Position numbers and translations under genes: made by a program. A model generated the notes under the pieces. The model was not told the DNA's origin. It made no database searches and saw nothing but the letters and a program-made list of their open reading frames with translations. Shown here in pieces: positions 7,527 through 17,600 of a stretch of 33,545 nucleotides of DNA. Each line of letters begins with the position of its first letter. Position 1 is the stretch's first letter. The DNA comes from Bacteroidaceae bacterium (lineage in GTDB: Bacteria > Bacteroidota > Bacteroidia > Bacteroidales > Bacteroidaceae): the NCBI GenBank assembly GCA_017530735.1, contig JAFXMB010000146.1, forward strand, positions 1-33,545, given 5' to 3'.

Positions 7527-8411
7527 ATGGAAGCTTTATCGATACTCATTCCTGTCTTTAACTGGGATTGCACCCAGTTGATCAAGGACTTGCATTTCCA
7601 GGGACTTACTTTGGAAATCCCCTATGAAATAATAGTGGCCGATGACTGCTCAACCGATAAGGATCTTCAGGAGAAGAGCCGTCTGGTTGCTGAGACTCAT
7701 GAGAACTGCCGCTATTTCGCCCTTCCGCACAACATAGGACGTGCCGCCATCCGTAATTACATGGCAGACCAGTCCAAATATGAGAAACTGCTGTTTCTGG
7801 ATTGTGATGCAGAGGTTAAGGACAAGAAGTTCCTTAAGAAATACGTGGAGGCATCCGGTAAGGCATCGGTCGTATGCGGCGGACTGACACATCCTGATGA
7901 GATCCCCATGAAAGGGCAGGAACTCCGTTATCTGTATGAGAAGAATGCGGCATACGAGCGTTCGGCCGGTTTCAGGAGCCAGAATCCTTATCTTAGATTC
8001 ACGTCATTCTCTTTCATGATTGACAGGGATGTGTTCATGAAGATCAGATTTGACGAGTCATATGTACGTTACGGATATGAGGATGTGCAGTTCGGACATG
8101 AACTTGAAGAAAACGGCGTGAGCATACTGCATATTGACAATCCTCTGGCCCATATAGGGTTGGATGACAGTGCGTCATATCTTAACAAGACCCGTCAGGC
8201 CGTACAGAATGCCTTTGACCATCAGGATGAGATAGGTGACAGCTCAAAACTGCTTACCAATTACAACAAGGTCAGGAGCCTGAGAATGAGATGGGTGTTC
8301 CGTTTCTTCTGGGCTTTCTTCCAGAAAAGTATGGAGAAGAACCTTTTGGGCCCCAAGCCCAAACTGCGTATCTTTTCGCTTTATAAACTCTGTTATATCA
8401 GTGTATTGTAA
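7527..8411 (+). CDS. Glycosyltransferase family 2 protein
   Basis: GT-A fold sugar transferase of 294 residues. The N-terminal strand SILIPVFN is followed by the nucleotide-binding region IIVADDCSTD (about 35-44). The DxD-type metal site is LFLDCDAEV (about 88-96). The acceptor-side motif YGYEDVQFGHELEENG, near residues 180-195, is a typical 'ED' motif of this superfamily. There is no signal peptide or membrane segment, so the enzyme is probably peripheral on the cytoplasmic face. Donor and acceptor sugars cannot be deduced. No polysaccharide cluster surrounds it; rarA follows after three bases, so the two are co-transcribed for reasons that are not evident. Confidence 0.9.
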   Translation: MEALSILIPVFNWDCTQLIKDLHFQGLTLEIPYEIIVADDCSTDKDLQEKSRLVAETHENCRYFALPHNIGRAAIRNYMADQSKYEKLLFLDCDAEVKDKKFLKKYVEASGKASVVCGGLTHPDEIPMKGQELRYLYEKNAAYERSAGFRSQNPYLRFTSFSFMIDRDVFMKIRFDESYVRYGYEDVQFGHELEENGVSILHIDNPLAHIGLDDSASYLNKTRQAVQNAFDHQDEIGDSSKLLTNYNKVRSLRMRWVFRFFWAFFQKSMEKNLLGPKPKLRIFSLYKLCYISVL

Positions 8412-8414
8412 GCC

Positions 8415-9680
8415 ATGCAGCCGTTAGCCGAAAGAATGAGACCACGGTCTCTGGATGATTACGTAGGGCAGACGCACCTGGTTGGTCCCGGTGCCGTGCT
8501 GCGCCGTATGCTCGATTCCGGCAGGCTCTCTTCATTCATACTCTGGGGCCCTCCGGGTACAGGCAAGACTACCCTGGCTCAGATTGTGGCTACCAAACTG
8601 GAACTTCCGTTCAGCACGCTTAGCGCAGTTACCGCAGGCGTAAAGGAGGTGCGTGAGGTGATAGACCGTGCCCGCAGCAACCCGTTGTTCAGAACCAAGG
8701 GAAGCCCCATACTCTTTATCGATGAGATACACCGTTTCAACAAGGCGCAGCAGGATTCTCTGCTGGGTGCCGTGGAACGCGGAGACATAACCCTTATAGG
8801 TGCCACGACCGAGAATCCGTCGTTTGAGGTGATACGTCCGTTGCTGTCACGAATGCAGGTTTATGTGCTCAACTCACTTGAGAAAGATGACCTGCTCAAA
8901 CTGCTGGACCGCGCCATTAAGACCGATGTCATACTCAAGGAGCGTAACATAGAACTCAAGGAGACAACAGCCATACTTCGTTTCTCCGGCGGTGATGCCC
9001 GCAAACTCCTCAATATATTGGAGCTTGTGGTTGAGGCCGACAGTTCCGATAAGGTTGTAATCACCGATGAAATCGTCAATGAGCGTCTGCAGCAGAACCC
9101 GCTTGCATACGATAAGGATGGTGAGATGCACTATGATATCATATCGGCATTCATCAAGTCAATACGCGGAAGTGACCCCGATGCAGCCCTTTACTGGCTG
9201 GCACGCATGGTGCAGGCAGGCGAGGATCCCGCGTTCATTGCACGCCGTCTGGTGATATCGGCCTCCGAGGATGTGGGCCTGGCCAATCCCAATGCGCTGC
9301 TGATGGCAAATGCCGCATTTGACGCCGTCATGAAGATAGGATGGCCCGAGGGACGTATTCCGCTGGCTGAGGCAACGGTTTATCTGGCTACCAGCCCCAA
9401 GAGCAATTCGGCATACATGGGCATTGCCAATGCGCTGGCCAAGGTGGGAGAGACAGGCAACCTTCCGGTGCCGCTGCACCTGCGCAATGCTCCCACATCA
9501 CTTATGAAGGACCTGGGTTACGGTGAGGATTACAAGTATGCCCACGATTATGCAGGCAACTTTGTAAACCAGCAGTATCTGCCCGATGAAATAAGGAATG
9601 AGCGTTTCTGGGAGCCCCAGAACAATCCTCAGGAAGAGAAGATAAAGGAGCGCATGGATGCTCTATGGAAAAGACAATAA
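8415..9680 (+). CDS. rarA: Replication-associated recombination protein A (AAA+ ATPase)
   Basis: RarA/MgsA, a clamp-loader-like AAA+ ATPase (Mgs1/WRNIP1 family) that acts at stalled replication forks. Walker A is GPPGTGKT (residues 45-52) and Walker B is ILFIDEIH (99-106), followed by RFNKAQQD and the sensor region [11 protein letters not shown]. The C-terminal part contains '[21 protein letters not shown]' and '[20 protein letters not shown]', which are specific to RarA. The length (421) is normal (E. coli 447). It begins three bases after the stop of the glycosyltransferase gene with no separate promoter visible. Confidence 0.97.
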   Translation: MQPLAERMRPRSLDDYVGQTHLVGPGAVLRRMLDSGRLSSFILWGPPGTGKTTLAQIVATKLELPFSTLSAVTAGVKEVREVIDRARSNPLFRTKGSPILFIDEIHRFNKAQQDSLLGAVERGDITLIGATTENPSFEVIRPLLSRMQVYVLNSLEKDDLLKLLDRAIKTDVILKERNIELKETTAILRFSGGDARKLLNILELVVEADSSDKVVITDEIVNERLQQNPLAYDKDGEMHYDIISAFIKSIRGSDPDAALYWLARMVQAGEDPAFIARRLVISASEDVGLANPNALLMANAAFDAVMKIGWPEGRIPLAEATVYLATSPKSNSAYMGIANALAKVGETGNLPVPLHLRNAPTSLMKDLGYGEDYKYAHDYAGNFVNQQYLPDEIRNERFWEPQNNPQEEKIKERMDALWKRQ

Positions 9681-9698
9681 CCTGATTGCTAAAATATT

Positions 9699-10520
9699 AT
9701 GATTATGAAGAAGACTTTGTTTTTTACGCTTTTTGCGTTTGCCGCAGTTGGCTTTATGTCATGCGATGAAGAAGAGAATACTCTGAATGAGGATTCTGGA
9801 ATTGTAGGTACATGGGAAGGTGAGGATCAGCACCATAAGCCCATTGCAACTATTAAAGGCGATGGATCTTACGTATGGGAATGGGTCGGAGGAGATCGTT
9901 TCAAGGACGAAGGCAAGTACACCTATGAAGGCGATAGGATTGTTATGACTCCCTCTGCATACTATCATTGGGAAGAGAATAGTTATGAACCTACCGAACC
10001 GTGGGACAGAACTCCCAGAAAGATCAAGATACTTGACCTTACACCCGGATTGATGCGTATTGAACTGATTGATTATTTCATGGGCGGCAGCCAGAGTGAG
10101 CAAGGTTTCGAGTTTATACTTTACCGTCAGGGATTGGCTCAGGACATCAAGGCAAAAGACCTTGAGGGTACTTGGGAGACATATGAATCAGACGGAAGTC
10201 TTGCTGAGCGCGTAGTTATATCCGGCAGCAACTATACAGCTTATGAAGTCTACACAAGGGATACTATTCTGTGCTCCGTGAAGTCAATAGGTACATGGAG
10301 TATTGCCAAGAGCGTAATAACCGTAACTCCGTCCGAAGTAAACTACTCATATGAGAGGGTAAATAACGATTACGTTTATTCTTTTGTTGATCCTGTAACA
10401 TTGGAGGCTGAGACCTGGACCAAGGCTCAATGGTCGCCGGATGAGTATACCAGAAAGATTTACCTTTCCGATGACAAGAAAACACTCTATGTAGCCAGTG
10501 TCAAGTTCACAAAGAAGTAA
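9699..10520 (+). CDS. Lipocalin-like lipoprotein, hypothetical
   Basis: A 273-residue predicted lipoprotein. The signal peptide ends in a lipobox (VGFMSC, acidic DEEEN follows), which in Bacteroidota favours export to the outer membrane or surface. The mature part has two similar beta-rich modules, each opening with a G-T-W motif: 'GIVGTWEGEDQ' and 'DLEGTWETYES'. This pattern is seen in Bacteroidota lipocalin-like domains, and a third 'IGTWSIAKSVI' resembles the end of such a barrel. The ligand is unknown. The ATG at 9705 (MKKTLFF) is an alternative start, two codons in. It lies 18 bases after rarA and is followed by a strong hairpin terminator. Confidence 0.75.
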   Translation: MIMKKTLFFTLFAFAAVGFMSCDEEENTLNEDSGIVGTWEGEDQHHKPIATIKGDGSYVWEWVGGDRFKDEGKYTYEGDRIVMTPSAYYHWEENSYEPTEPWDRTPRKIKILDLTPGLMRIELIDYFMGGSQSEQGFEFILYRQGLAQDIKAKDLEGTWETYESDGSLAERVVISGSNYTAYEVYTRDTILCSVKSIGTWSIAKSVITVTPSEVNYSYERVNNDYVYSFVDPVTLEAETWTKAQWSPDEYTRKIYLSDDKKTLYVASVKFTKK

Positions 10521-10540
10521 GAATCAGACAACCGATAAGA

Positions 10541-10570
10541 AAAGGGTGCGGAGATTTCTGCACCCTTTTT
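10541..10570. terminator. Bidirectional hairpin terminator
   Basis: A perfect nine-base stem (AAAGGGTGC at 10541-10549 with GCACCCTTT at 10560-10568) encloses a ten-base loop. T-rich sequence follows on the plus side and A-rich sequence on the minus side, so it can serve both the lipoprotein gene and the convergent DUF5103 gene. Confidence 0.85.
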
Positions 10571-11811
10571 TATTGTTCAATACTCAGCGTACTGATGAGC
10601 CGGTCGTATCGGGAACCGCGCTGACGGTAGTAGAGCAGTATCAGGTACTCGTTTTTGGTTTCATACCAGTCACCCTCGGCGGGCTTGGTCTGAGCGGCTT
10701 TCTCTCCGTCTTCAACCCAGAGGTACTGGTAATCATAAGCGCCCATCTTGAGCAATACGGTAGCCTGATATGCCTTATCACGGCTGTTGTATTCCATCTC
10801 ATACTTTGACGAGAGGTTTCCTCCGTTGAAATGGCCCGATACGTACAGGCTGCCACCGGTCAGAGGCTCACTTGCCAGGTTGAAGTGGACGAACAGGTAA
10901 TCGGCCTCTGTATCGCTGTTACTGGCTTGGTTGTATCGTATCAGGTATCGGCCGTTATGGTCATAATCAAAGGAGTATGCGTGATGGCGGGTATCCTGCA
11001 TGAGGGTGGCGTGATAGTAGGGGTCATGGAAGGCTACGCGGTCTACATTTTTGAAATAATCGTACATATTGATTATCTCGAAACGGCGGAATTCATTGCC
11101 GGCCGGGAAGATCAGGTTACGGCAATGCTCATAGGTGAGCCTGTTTCCGGCGTTGTAGGTGGGCTTGGGGTTCAGGACTGCATTGTCAAACCGGCGGTTC
11201 TGCATGACCACGGTGTAGATCTCGCGGTCCGGATTGGTCACGTTCAGACCGTTCAGGCTTACCGTCATGTTGACCTGCTGGTGTGATTTGTGCGAGTCTA
11301 TGTCTGTGTTGCCGTCGACCGTAGCCGACAGATTGTGCCTGTCCTCAACTATCATGAACCTGAACCAGGCTACTTCCTTGCCGTCCTCCCTGATTGACAG
11401 ACGGTAGTTGCCTGAGAGTTTCAGGGTGACATCGTCGTTGGGCAGGGTGAGAGAGTAGTGGGTGTAGTCAAAAGTGGTGTTCAGGGAGTTCTCCCAATCC
11501 TCTATGGGCTGGTCGTTGAATCCGTTCATATACTCGGACTCTATGAGGTTGGAGGGCTTCCACTGGGCGTCACAATGGGTGATGTGATAAGTGAAACGGT
11601 GGTACTCATGTGACATTTCGTCAAAAGAGAACTCAATGCTCTCGTCGCTGTTGAGCATGATTATCTGGGGACGTTCCCAATCACCGTTAGAGATGGCTCT
11701 GAGCGTGTTTATCATATCGGATTCACTGCCAAACCACTGGGCATGGAGCATCATCGGCACCAACAGAAATGCGGCCGGTATCAGTTTCCTTATGTGATTG
11801 CGCAAAATCAT
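10570..11811 (-). CDS. DUF5103 protein, type IX secretion Plug-like
   Basis: A 413-residue exported protein with an N-terminal signal peptide (RKLIPAAFLLVPMMLHAQ). Sequence features match DUF5103: a conserved N-terminal part that includes FSFDEMSHEYHRFTYHITHC and DAQWKPSNLIESEYMNGFND, and later 'FPAGNEFRRFEIINMYDYFK' and 'LFVHFNLASEPLTGGSLYVS'. The DUF5103 family includes the Plug protein that blocks the SprA translocon of the type IX secretion system in Flavobacterium. Many Bacteroidales that carry it have few other T9SS genes nearby, as here, so its role in this organism is inferred, not shown. Convergent with the lipoprotein gene; the bidirectional hairpin abuts its stop codon. Confidence 0.85.
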   Translation of the reverse strand: MILRNHIRKLIPAAFLLVPMMLHAQWFGSESDMINTLRAISNGDWERPQIIMLNSDESIEFSFDEMSHEYHRFTYHITHCDAQWKPSNLIESEYMNGFNDQPIEDWENSLNTTFDYTHYSLTLPNDDVTLKLSGNYRLSIREDGKEVAWFRFMIVEDRHNLSATVDGNTDIDSHKSHQQVNMTVSLNGLNVTNPDREIYTVVMQNRRFDNAVLNPKPTYNAGNRLTYEHCRNLIFPAGNEFRRFEIINMYDYFKNVDRVAFHDPYYHATLMQDTRHHAYSFDYDHNGRYLIRYNQASNSDTEADYLFVHFNLASEPLTGGSLYVSGHFNGGNLSSKYEMEYNSRDKAYQATVLLKMGAYDYQYLWVEDGEKAAQTKPAEGDWYETKNEYLILLYYRQRGSRYDRLISTLSIEQ

Positions 11812-11858
11812 ATCTGTGTATATAACGATACTAATGTACTGCTTATTATTAATAATAT

Positions 11859-11866
11859 TATATTTG
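11859..11866 (+). promoter_or_regulatory. -7 promoter element for the esterase gene (TATATTTG)
   Basis: Match to TAnnTTTG 45 bases before the ATG at 11912, leaving a leader of about 40 bases. No TTTG is seen at the -33 position. The surrounding sequence is very AT-rich. Confidence 0.4.
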
Positions 11867-11911
11867 CGTATTAGTTAAAACCGACAAGTACTAACCTTAT
11901 TATAACAACTT

Positions 11912-13027
11912 ATGAAAAAAATTCTTACAGTAGCATTGCTGTCCGTATTGGCCTTAGCGGCATCGGCACAGGAACTCAACAATTTCTCAAGAGGACGTCA
12001 GCAGGTCAAGTCACCTGAAATCAACGGTGAAAAGGTAACTTTCCGCCTCAATGCCAATTATGCCACTGTGGTAAATCTGCAGGGTAACTGGCTGGAGGGT
12101 AGCATCCCCATGCAGAAAGGTCAGAACGGAGTATGGGAAGTGACGATAGACACTCCGTCTCCTGAAATCTACACCTACAACTTTGTTGTTGACGGCGTAT
12201 CGGTGAACGATCCCCAGAACTACATGGTACAGCGTGACGGAACCCGTTACCTGAATATGCTGCTGGTACCCGGAGAGCGCTCTGAGAACTATTTCGAGGC
12301 TAATCAGCGCGGTACCGTGACATACCGCTGGTATGACAGCAAGATACTTGGCATTAACCGCCGTGTGACCGTCTATACTCCTTACGGATATGAGACCAGC
12401 GGCAAGAAATACCCGGTTCTGTACCTTCTTCACGGTGCAGGAGGTGATGAGGAGGCCTGGACATCCATGGGCCGTACCGCACAGATCCTGGACAACCTTA
12501 TTCAAAAGGGTCTGGCTCAGCCTATGATTGTGGTTATGCCTAACGGTAACCCAGGACAGCAGGCTGCACAGCCTCTGGGTCTGCCCGAAAAACAGATTGA
12601 CCGCCGCGATCCCGCTATGGCCGATGCATACGTAAAGAGCCTCTGCACCGAGATTGTTCCTTTTATAGAGAAGAATTTCCGTGTTATAGCAAAGCCTGAG
12701 TCACGTGCCATTGCAGGTCTGTCAATGGGTGGCGGACACACCATTACCGCAACAAACCTGTATCCAGCCATGTTTGACTGGATATGCCCGCTGTCAGCCG
12801 CCGGCAGTTCAACCGCCGAGCAGATAACAGCCCTCAAGAAGGCCGGCGTAAAGCTCTACTTCCTGGCATGCGGTACAAGTGATTTCCTGTGGGATAACTC
12901 AGTTACACTTGACAAGACCATGACCGACTGTGGTCTGGAGCACACCTTCTACAAGTCAGACGGAGGTCACGTGTGGGCCAACTGGCGTCTGTATCTTAAT
13001 ACCTTCGCTCAGTTGCTGTTCAAGTAA
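11912..13027 (+). CDS. Secreted esterase (CE1/feruloyl-esterase-like) with N-terminal E-set domain
   Basis: The 371-residue protein has a clear signal peptide (KKILTVALLSVLALAASAQ). Residues about 35-120 form an immunoglobulin-like E-set module of the CBM48 type ('VTFRLNANYATVVNLQGNW', 'YTYNFVVDGVSVNDPQN'). The alpha/beta-hydrolase domain follows at about 140-371: the nucleophile Ser271 is in AGLSMGGGHT, a likely acid lies in GTSDFLWDN (Asp324 or Asp328) and the catalytic His353 is in DGGHVWANW. The oxyanion region is LLHGAGGDE. This layout is common in Bacteroidota carbohydrate esterase family 1 enzymes, acting on acetylated or feruloylated xylan. The substrate is inferred from family only; no PUL genes lie nearby. 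A strong terminator follows. Confidence 0.88.
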   Translation: MKKILTVALLSVLALAASAQELNNFSRGRQQVKSPEINGEKVTFRLNANYATVVNLQGNWLEGSIPMQKGQNGVWEVTIDTPSPEIYTYNFVVDGVSVNDPQNYMVQRDGTRYLNMLLVPGERSENYFEANQRGTVTYRWYDSKILGINRRVTVYTPYGYETSGKKYPVLYLLHGAGGDEEAWTSMGRTAQILDNLIQKGLAQPMIVVMPNGNPGQQAAQPLGLPEKQIDRRDPAMADAYVKSLCTEIVPFIEKNFRVIAKPESRAIAGLSMGGGHTITATNLYPAMFDWICPLSAAGSSTAEQITALKKAGVKLYFLACGTSDFLWDNSVTLDKTMTDCGLEHTFYKSDGGHVWANWRLYLNTFAQLLFK

Positions 13028-13044
13028 AAGAAGAGACTGAAATA

Positions 13045-13087
13045 GGAGGGGACGATCGGAATAATCCGGTCGTTCTCTCTTTTTTAT
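13045..13087 (+). terminator. Rho-independent terminator after the esterase gene
   Basis: A long stem of about 15 pairs (13045-13059 with 13066-13080, several G-U pairs) has a six-base loop (AATAAT) and is followed by a run of six T residues. It lies directly upstream of the proS promoter and separates the two units. Confidence 0.85.
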
Positions 13088-13108
13088 TCTATATTTCTAA
13101 AAAAAGAG

Positions 13109-13116
13109 TACCTTTG
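13109..13116 (+). promoter_or_regulatory. -7 promoter element for proS (TACCTTTG)
   Basis: Exact TAnnTTTG match 21 bases before the ATG at 13138, immediately after the terminator of the preceding gene. The -33 region is T-rich but has no clear TTTG. Confidence 0.6.
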
Positions 13117-13137
13117 CACTCCGAAAAATCTTAGGAT

Positions 13138-14619
13138 ATGGCAAAAGAACTCAAAGACCTTACCAAAAGAAGCGAGAACTACTCGCAGTGGTATAATGAA
13201 CTGGTAGTTAAGGCTGACCTTGCCGAGCAGGCTCCTGTTCGCGGCTGCATGGTTATCAAGCCCTACGGTTATGCAATCTGGGAAAAGATACAGCGTACCC
13301 TTGATGACAAGTTCAAGGAGACCGGTCACGTGAACGCATACTTCCCGTTGCTTATCCCTAAGTCATATCTGAGCCGTGAGGCAGAGCACGTTGAGGGCTT
13401 TGCCAAGGAGTGCGCCGTAGTTACACACTACCGCCTCAAGAATGCCGAGGACGGCAGTGGCGTCATTGTTGATCCCGCAGCAAAGCTGGAGGAGGAACTC
13501 ATAGTACGTCCTACATCAGAGACCATTATCTGGGCCACATATAAGAACTGGATCAAGTCATACCGTGACCTGCCTATCCTGTGCAACCAGTGGGCTAATG
13601 TGATGCGCTGGGAGATGCGTCCGCGTCTGTTCCTGCGTACCGCCGAGTTCCTGTGGCAGGAGGGTCATACCGCACACGCCACCCGTGAGGAGGCCGAGCA
13701 GGAGGCACGCCGCATGCAGCAGGTTTATGCAGACTTTGTTGAGGGTTACATGGCCGTTCCGGTAGTTCGTGGCGTCAAGTCCGAGACCGAGCGTTTTGCA
13801 GGCGCCCTTGATACCTATACCATTGAGTCCATGACTCAGGACGGTAAGGCCCTGCAATGCGGTACATCACACTTCCTGGGTCAGAACTTTGCCAAGGCCT
13901 TTGATGTTCAGTTCATCAACAAGGAGAATCAGCTGGAGTATGTATGGGCTACCTCATGGGGCGTATCAACACGTCTGATGGGTGCTCTTATCATGGCTCA
14001 CTCCGATGACAACGGTCTGGTTCTGCCTCCTAAACTTGCTCCCATACAGGTTGTAATAGTACCTATCTATAAGAATGCCGATGACCTGGCACAGATCAGC
14101 GCCAAGGTTGACACTCTGGTTGATGCTCTCCGCAAGAAGGGCATCAGCGTCAAGTATGACGATGCCGATAACAAGCGTCCCGGATTCAAGTTCGCCGATT
14201 ATGAGGTAAAGGGTGTTCCCGTACGCGTTGCCCTGGGCATGCGTGACCTTGAGGCCGGTACATGTGAGATTATGCGCCGTGACACTCTGGAGAAGGAGAC
14301 AGTTCCGTTTGAGGGCCTGGAGAACCTGATTCCTACAATGCTCGACGATATGCAGACCGCAATCTTTGAGAAGGCAAAAGCATGGCGTGACGCTCGTATG
14401 GTTGAGGTCAACTCATATGACGAGTTCAAGGAGAAGATAGAGCAGGGCTTCTTTGTCCTGGCTCACTGGGACGGCACCGCCGAGACCGAGGCCAAGATCA
14501 AGGAGGAGACAAAGGCTACCATCCGCTGTCTGCCTTTCGGCATGAAGGAGGAGCCGGGTACCGATGTCTACAGCGGTAAGCCCGCAGCACGCCGTGTACT
14601 TTTTGCACGTTCCTATTAA
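13138..14619 (+). CDS. proS: Prolyl-tRNA synthetase, archaeal/eukaryotic type
   Basis: Class II aminoacyl-tRNA synthetase that charges tRNA-Pro in the cytoplasm. Motif 2 is around [15 protein letters not shown] (RPTSE at 124-128), followed by [16 protein letters not shown] (about 167-182). The middle part '[20 protein letters not shown]' is motif 3, and the anticodon-binding domain starts near [15 protein letters not shown]. The 493-residue length and absence of the INS editing insertion place it with the short, archaeal-like ProRS used by Bacteroidota. It terminates with an aromatic Tyr, typical of this branch. The stop codon overlaps that of the convergent tamB by three bases, with no terminator seen. 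Confidence 0.97.
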   Translation: MAKELKDLTKRSENYSQWYNELVVKADLAEQAPVRGCMVIKPYGYAIWEKIQRTLDDKFKETGHVNAYFPLLIPKSYLSREAEHVEGFAKECAVVTHYRLKNAEDGSGVIVDPAAKLEEELIVRPTSETIIWATYKNWIKSYRDLPILCNQWANVMRWEMRPRLFLRTAEFLWQEGHTAHATREEAEQEARRMQQVYADFVEGYMAVPVVRGVKSETERFAGALDTYTIESMTQDGKALQCGTSHFLGQNFAKAFDVQFINKENQLEYVWATSWGVSTRLMGALIMAHSDDNGLVLPPKLAPIQVVIVPIYKNADDLAQISAKVDTLVDALRKKGISVKYDDADNKRPGFKFADYEVKGVPVRVALGMRDLEAGTCEIMRRDTLEKETVPFEGLENLIPTMLDDMQTAIFEKAKAWRDARMVEVNSYDEFKEKIEQGFFVLAHWDGTAETEAKIKEETKATIRCLPFGMKEEPGTDVYSGKPAARRVLFARSY

Positions 14620-17600
14620 AAGTCTTTTTCGAGTACCAGACCTACGCCCTGAGTAGTCAGCGTGGTCTTTGAGAAGTATTTATCATTGGCTTTGTTGTAG
14701 CCTTTGATGCTTATTCCTTTGCCCCGTTTGTCGGGGATGAGCAGATACTTGAACTCAAAGTCACCGATAAAGTTCGAGGTGTTGTTGATGGTGTTTTCCC
14801 TGTAACCGAAGTTACCGTTTATAAGCAGACGGTTGTTGAGCAGGTGGGCCTCCAGAATACCCTGGAGTTCCTTGTTGCTCAGGTTGGTGGCATCGTTGGT
14901 GAGATAACTGCTGGCGCTGACATTGCTTGACAGTGATATCTTGTCATTGTCCATCACCTTGGAGAGCAGGTTGTTGATCTGTCCGCTCACGGTGTTGTTT
15001 ACGATTGACTCTACGGCACTGGGTGTCATGCGGTCCGAGTTCATGTCATCGGTATAGAAACGGCCCAGGGCAAGCAGGTATATGAACTGGTTCTCGCGCT
15101 GTTCCTGCGTGGTGGTGGCATTGGCCAGGACGGCTTTCTCCTCAGGTGTTCCGCTGGGCATGTCGATATCGAACGATACACGCGGATCAGTTACGTTTCC
15201 GGTTATGCTCATAAGACAGCGCACGTGAACCTTATTGTTGGACGATGCGCTGGGATCAAGGTCATAGATGGATGCTGAATTGACGTTGTGGTATGTCTGC
15301 AGGTTGATTTCAGTATCCAGCGGAGCTCCGTTGAACCTTACGAAACTGCCCTCCATGAGGGTAAAGTTCTTACGTATGATATCCTCGATGGAAACGGCAC
15401 ACTGTCCGTAACTGAGGTTGTAGATACCGTTAAGTGACGGTCCGTCCTTAGGCGTGAAGACCATGGATATATTTCCGTTTCCGCGGAAGTATCCGTTAAG
15501 CGAGGGCATGGACATCTCAATAAGCGCATCCTCACTGCACTCAACCTTGAGGTCCAGACGGAAGGGTTTGTTGTTCTTGGTCTTGTCAGGGATGATGTGA
15601 CGTACGGTCTCCTCATCTATGTTGACCGTTCCGCGATCTACAATTGTAAGGAAGTTGTAGTCGGCAACTGATCCGGCCCTTGGACTGTATCCTATGCGGG
15701 TACCGGGGGCGGTGCGGGCATCGACCGAGATATTGAGACCGTTATAGGAATCAAACTTGAGCGTCATGGAGCCCTCGGCGTATACTGAGGCGAATATGTC
15801 ACTCTTCTCGTTGCGGGACTGGTTGAAGACTTGCATGTCGGCCACATCGGCACTCATGTCAACTCTCCAGTTGGAGAACTTGTCATGGTAGAGTATACAG
15901 GTAAGCAGACCGTCGTGTCCCTTTTCATCGTAGAATTCCACGTCTTTAAAGAGCATCTTGCCCGGTTCGAACCACAATGTGTCACGCTTGACCAGGAATG
16001 TGGTGTTTATGACATCCTGTATGAAGTAGCCGTCCTCGAGTATGGCTTCACCCTCCATGTCCATGTGGGGCAGTTCTCCGAACAGACGTAACTGGCCTAC
16101 GGCGCGGCCACCCATATCCTTAAAGGCTGATTTGGTCCAGGTGCTGATGAAATGCAGGTCGGTGTGGTTGGCATCAAGTGATACGTCTATGTACTTGGTG
16201 TCAGGTATGAAATAGCCGGTGAAACCGGTTGAGGAGACGCCTTCATCGGTCATGGTTCCCGTGAGTTCAACCTGGCGGGTGTTGCGGTTCCATCGGCAGT
16301 CTGCCTCCATGAGTCCGTGGTAGGAATCCAGGAACCCGAAGTCTTCAATCCTGAAGGAACCTGAGAAAGCGGGGTTGGCCAGAACTGATGATGCAAATAC
16401 CTGTCCGGAGGCAAGTCCGTTAACCTGCGGCGCCTTCTTAAGATGCAGTGTGGCGATGGTCTGTGCCAGGTCTATGTTCTTCATTGAAAGGACAATTACA
16501 TCGCTCGAATCAGATGATACCGTGCCGTTTGCATAGAGAAACTGGTCGTTGTTGCTTGCGCTCAGGTCTGTTATGGTGACCTTGCGCATATCGGTTACCA
16601 ACTGGGCGATTGAGAGGTCCCATATGGTGCCGTTCACGGTGATGCTGGTGGTGTCTACTACTGATAGGGACTGCAGTCCGTGACGGCGGTCATACTTGAG
16701 GAACTGGGTGAGTGTGCGTGCAGTTCCGCTCATGGTGCGTGAGTTGTTGGCCCATGAGTAGTCTCCATGTACTATGTCGGCCGATGCCTGGAGCGCTGCA
16801 TTGAGGTAGGTCATTTCGCCCATCTTGTCTCCGTATGAGCCCGAGAGGTCCACATTGCTGGTTCCATCGGATGATTTCATGGTTAGTCGGGCATCGGTAA
16901 TACTCTGCTCTTTCAGTGAGAGTTCCGGTACGGAGAGTGTTCCGTTGTAGTGCTTCTTGCTGTCTATGAAGGTCATCTGAAGGTGAGCGGGCTGATCAAC
17001 GGATATGGGTGAGTGGAATACCTTCTGCATGAAGTCGGCGTTACGAAGGTTCACATCGACCGTGAAACTGTTGGAGGCCTTGGCGTAGTTGCCGGCCTTG
17101 AGATTGATGCCCACCATCTTGCCTATGGTAGGAAGCGCATCGGAACATGCCTTGGCTATTGAAGCCGGGATCAGAGAGGCCTGGTAGTTGCCTATCATGG
17201 TGGCGTTCATGAAGTCGCTGTTGATGGTGGTGGCCCTGAGGTAATCGTTGTACTGGCAGATGGCAACGGTCATGTTACCCATGGACCAGTCTCCCTCAGT
17301 GTCAGTATAATAGAGGCTGTCAACCGACAGCTTGCCAATGATGTCGTCAATGTTATGGCCGATGATCGTGGCGGTGAGGCGGGTGGAGAGCGACATGCTG
17401 TCGCGGTCAACCAGATGATAGGCACCCAGGTTGACTGAATCGGCCGTGGCCTTTATGGCGTAGTAAGGGATGTTACCTGTGCCTATTCCGGCGGTCAGGT
17501 CAAGGGCTCCGTTCTTATCGGCGAATTTGAGGTCGGTAAGTATCCGGTCAGGTGTGAACGATCCGTCCACTTTGACTCCGCGGTAGGTGTATCTCTTGTA

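Noticed and set aside
12011..12505. Long antisense open frame inside the esterase gene.
   Set aside because: It mirrors the codon pattern of a well-supported gene on the other strand and has no recognisable motif.
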